From Treponema sp. (lineage in GTDB: Bacteria; Spirochaetota; Spirochaetia; Treponematales; Breznakiellaceae): DNA of 5,855 bases. The position numbers and the translations under genes are program-made. The stretch is taken from NCBI GenBank assembly GCA_031281925.1, contig JAITES010000162.1, positions 1 to 5,855 on the forward strand. Direction: 5' to 3'. Of this stretch, positions 5,374 through 5,855 are shown one piece after another. Positions within the stretch are counted from its first letter, which is position 1; the number at the start of each line of letters is the position of its first letter. The notes under the pieces were generated by a model. It saw only the letters and a list, made by a program, of their open reading frames with translations, did not search any database and was not told where the DNA came from.

Positions 5374-5855
5374 TTGAAGAATTTTTCCGGCCCCCCCCCC
5401 CCCCGTCATCCGTGTAGTATAAAGCGCCTTTTTCTTCCGCTTTTTATAATTGGTTCAATTTTTATTGCCTGCGATACAGGAAGCCCTGACATTACACTGG
5501 AAACTGTTGCCGCTCCTGCGGCAAGTCCCGGAGCCGGTGAAATTGAATCCGGTACGACGGTAAGTCTTTCCACAACTACAGAGGGAGCAAGTATCTACTA
5601 CACCCTTGACGGAAACGAACCGTCCGAAGGCAGTACAAAATATACGGACCCCATTGGCCTAAGTGCGGCGCTTACCATCAGGGCCTTTGCGGTTAAGCAG
5701 GGCATGATCAACAGCGGCGTATTGACGGCGGCCTATACCATCAAAGAAACCAAAAATACAGATCCCAAATCAATCACCTTGACGGATTTTACCGATACAT
5801 CATATACAACAGATGGATGGCAAATTATGCTGGTTCCGTCCAAAACCATATTATC
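5374..5855 (+). CDS. Putative lipoprotein with chitobiase/hexosaminidase C-terminal-like (Fn3-like) domain, 3' partial, start unclear
   Basis: The frame is open from a stop at 5365-5367 to the window end, about 160 codons. Codons 5422-5472 encode KRLFLPLFIIGSIFIAC, a signal peptide with its presumed lipidated Cys at 5470-5472, then DTGSPD. From about 5506 to 5742 the translation matches the CHB_HEX_C-type fold: APAASPGAGEIESGTTVSLS, then GASIYYTLDGNEPS, STKYTDPI, LTIRAFAVKQGM and a closing AAYTIK. In exported proteins such domains are usually binding or spacer modules, often near glycan-active domains; any enzyme would lie beyond the window. After a polar linker a second beta-rich segment begins (SITLTDFTDTSYTTDGWQIM). 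The start is the oddity. The only usual in-frame start codon near the signal peptide is TTG at 5374, without a ribosome binding site, and it would place a Pro run (the C tract) ahead of the signal. ATA at 5419 sits where an ATG would be expected. Start, frame and even intactness are therefore open; the coding character after 5422 is secure. Confidence 0.75.
   Translation, partial: MKNFSGPPPPRHPCSIKRLFLPLFIIGSIFIACDTGSPDITLETVAAPAASPGAGEIESGTTVSLSTTTEGASIYYTLDGNEPSEGSTKYTDPIGLSAALTIRAFAVKQGMINSGVLTAAYTIKETKNTDPKSITLTDFTDTSYTTDGWQIMLVPSKTIL
5391..5404 (+). repeat. Homopolymer run of 14 C at the start of the second lipoprotein gene
   Basis: Fourteen C bases follow TTTTTCCGG and lie 17 bases before the codons of the signal peptide, downstream of the predicted promoter. 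Runs of this length slip during replication and are typical of phase-variable genes. The complementary strand is a G run; homopolymeric G tracts are known to vary upstream of tpr genes in T. pallidum. Such runs are also error-prone in sequencing. Confidence 0.85.

Noticed and set aside
5226..5417. A 63-codon open frame starting MPHIPGVTGV
   Set aside because: It spans the promoter and the C run, lacks a clear ribosome binding site, ends in a Pro run made by the C tract and resembles no family. It is kept only as a possible upstream partner if the C run loses one base.
5418..5423. TATAAA just after the C run, as a -10 box with the C run in the spacer, like tpr promoters
   Set aside because: Transcripts from it would begin inside the signal-peptide codons with no usable start codon before 5704.

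Overview
The window looks like chromosomal DNA from a treponeme-like spirochaete. The main reason is the first gene, in which the C-terminal part of a cytidylate kinase is fused in frame to a six-domain ribosomal protein S1. This Cmk-S1 arrangement is known from Treponema (for example the T. pallidum S1 locus). Two probable lipoproteins with loose, phenylalanine-rich signal peptides and a sigma-54-type activator fit the same origin. Base composition looks moderate by eye. I cannot fix genus or species from sequence alone.

Layout: all genes found are on the + strand. (1) Positions 1-2105 hold the Cmk-S1 fusion, cut at its 5' end by the window edge. (2) After 14 bases, 2120-3634 encodes a GAF / AAA+ / Fis-type HTH activator of the sigma-54 class, whose sigma-54-contact loop reads GAFTNA instead of GAFTGA. 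(3) After 11 bases, 3646-4317 encodes a protein with one N-terminal membrane anchor and TPR-like helical repeats, resembling YfgM-type proteins. (4) Overlapping that stop codon by one base, 4317-5066 encodes a lipoprotein of unknown function. The tight spacing suggests one transcription unit, with its promoter upstream of the window.

The stretch 5067-5373 has no convincing gene. It carries a good sigma-70-type promoter (TTGACA, 18 bases, TAAAAT, at 5272-5301) followed by a leader with alternative small hairpins. The leader runs into an uninterrupted run of 14 C (5391-5404). Directly after it an open frame encodes a second lipoprotein-type signal peptide and then a chitobiase/hexosaminidase C-terminal-like (Fn3-like) domain with a YYTLDG motif, continuing off the window end. 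This gene has no ATG or GTG start near its signal peptide. At 14 C only a poor TTG start lies in frame. Losing one C would join it to a longer upstream open frame, and gaining one C would leave it without a start. This possible length-dependent switch on a surface lipoprotein is the most interesting item here, though a homopolymer sequencing error is a serious alternative.

How the genes work together is only partly visible. Cmk-S1 serves pyrimidine nucleotide supply and translation initiation. The TPR protein and the lipoproteins belong to the cell envelope. The activator's targets cannot be read from the window, and I found no credible sigma-54 promoter here.
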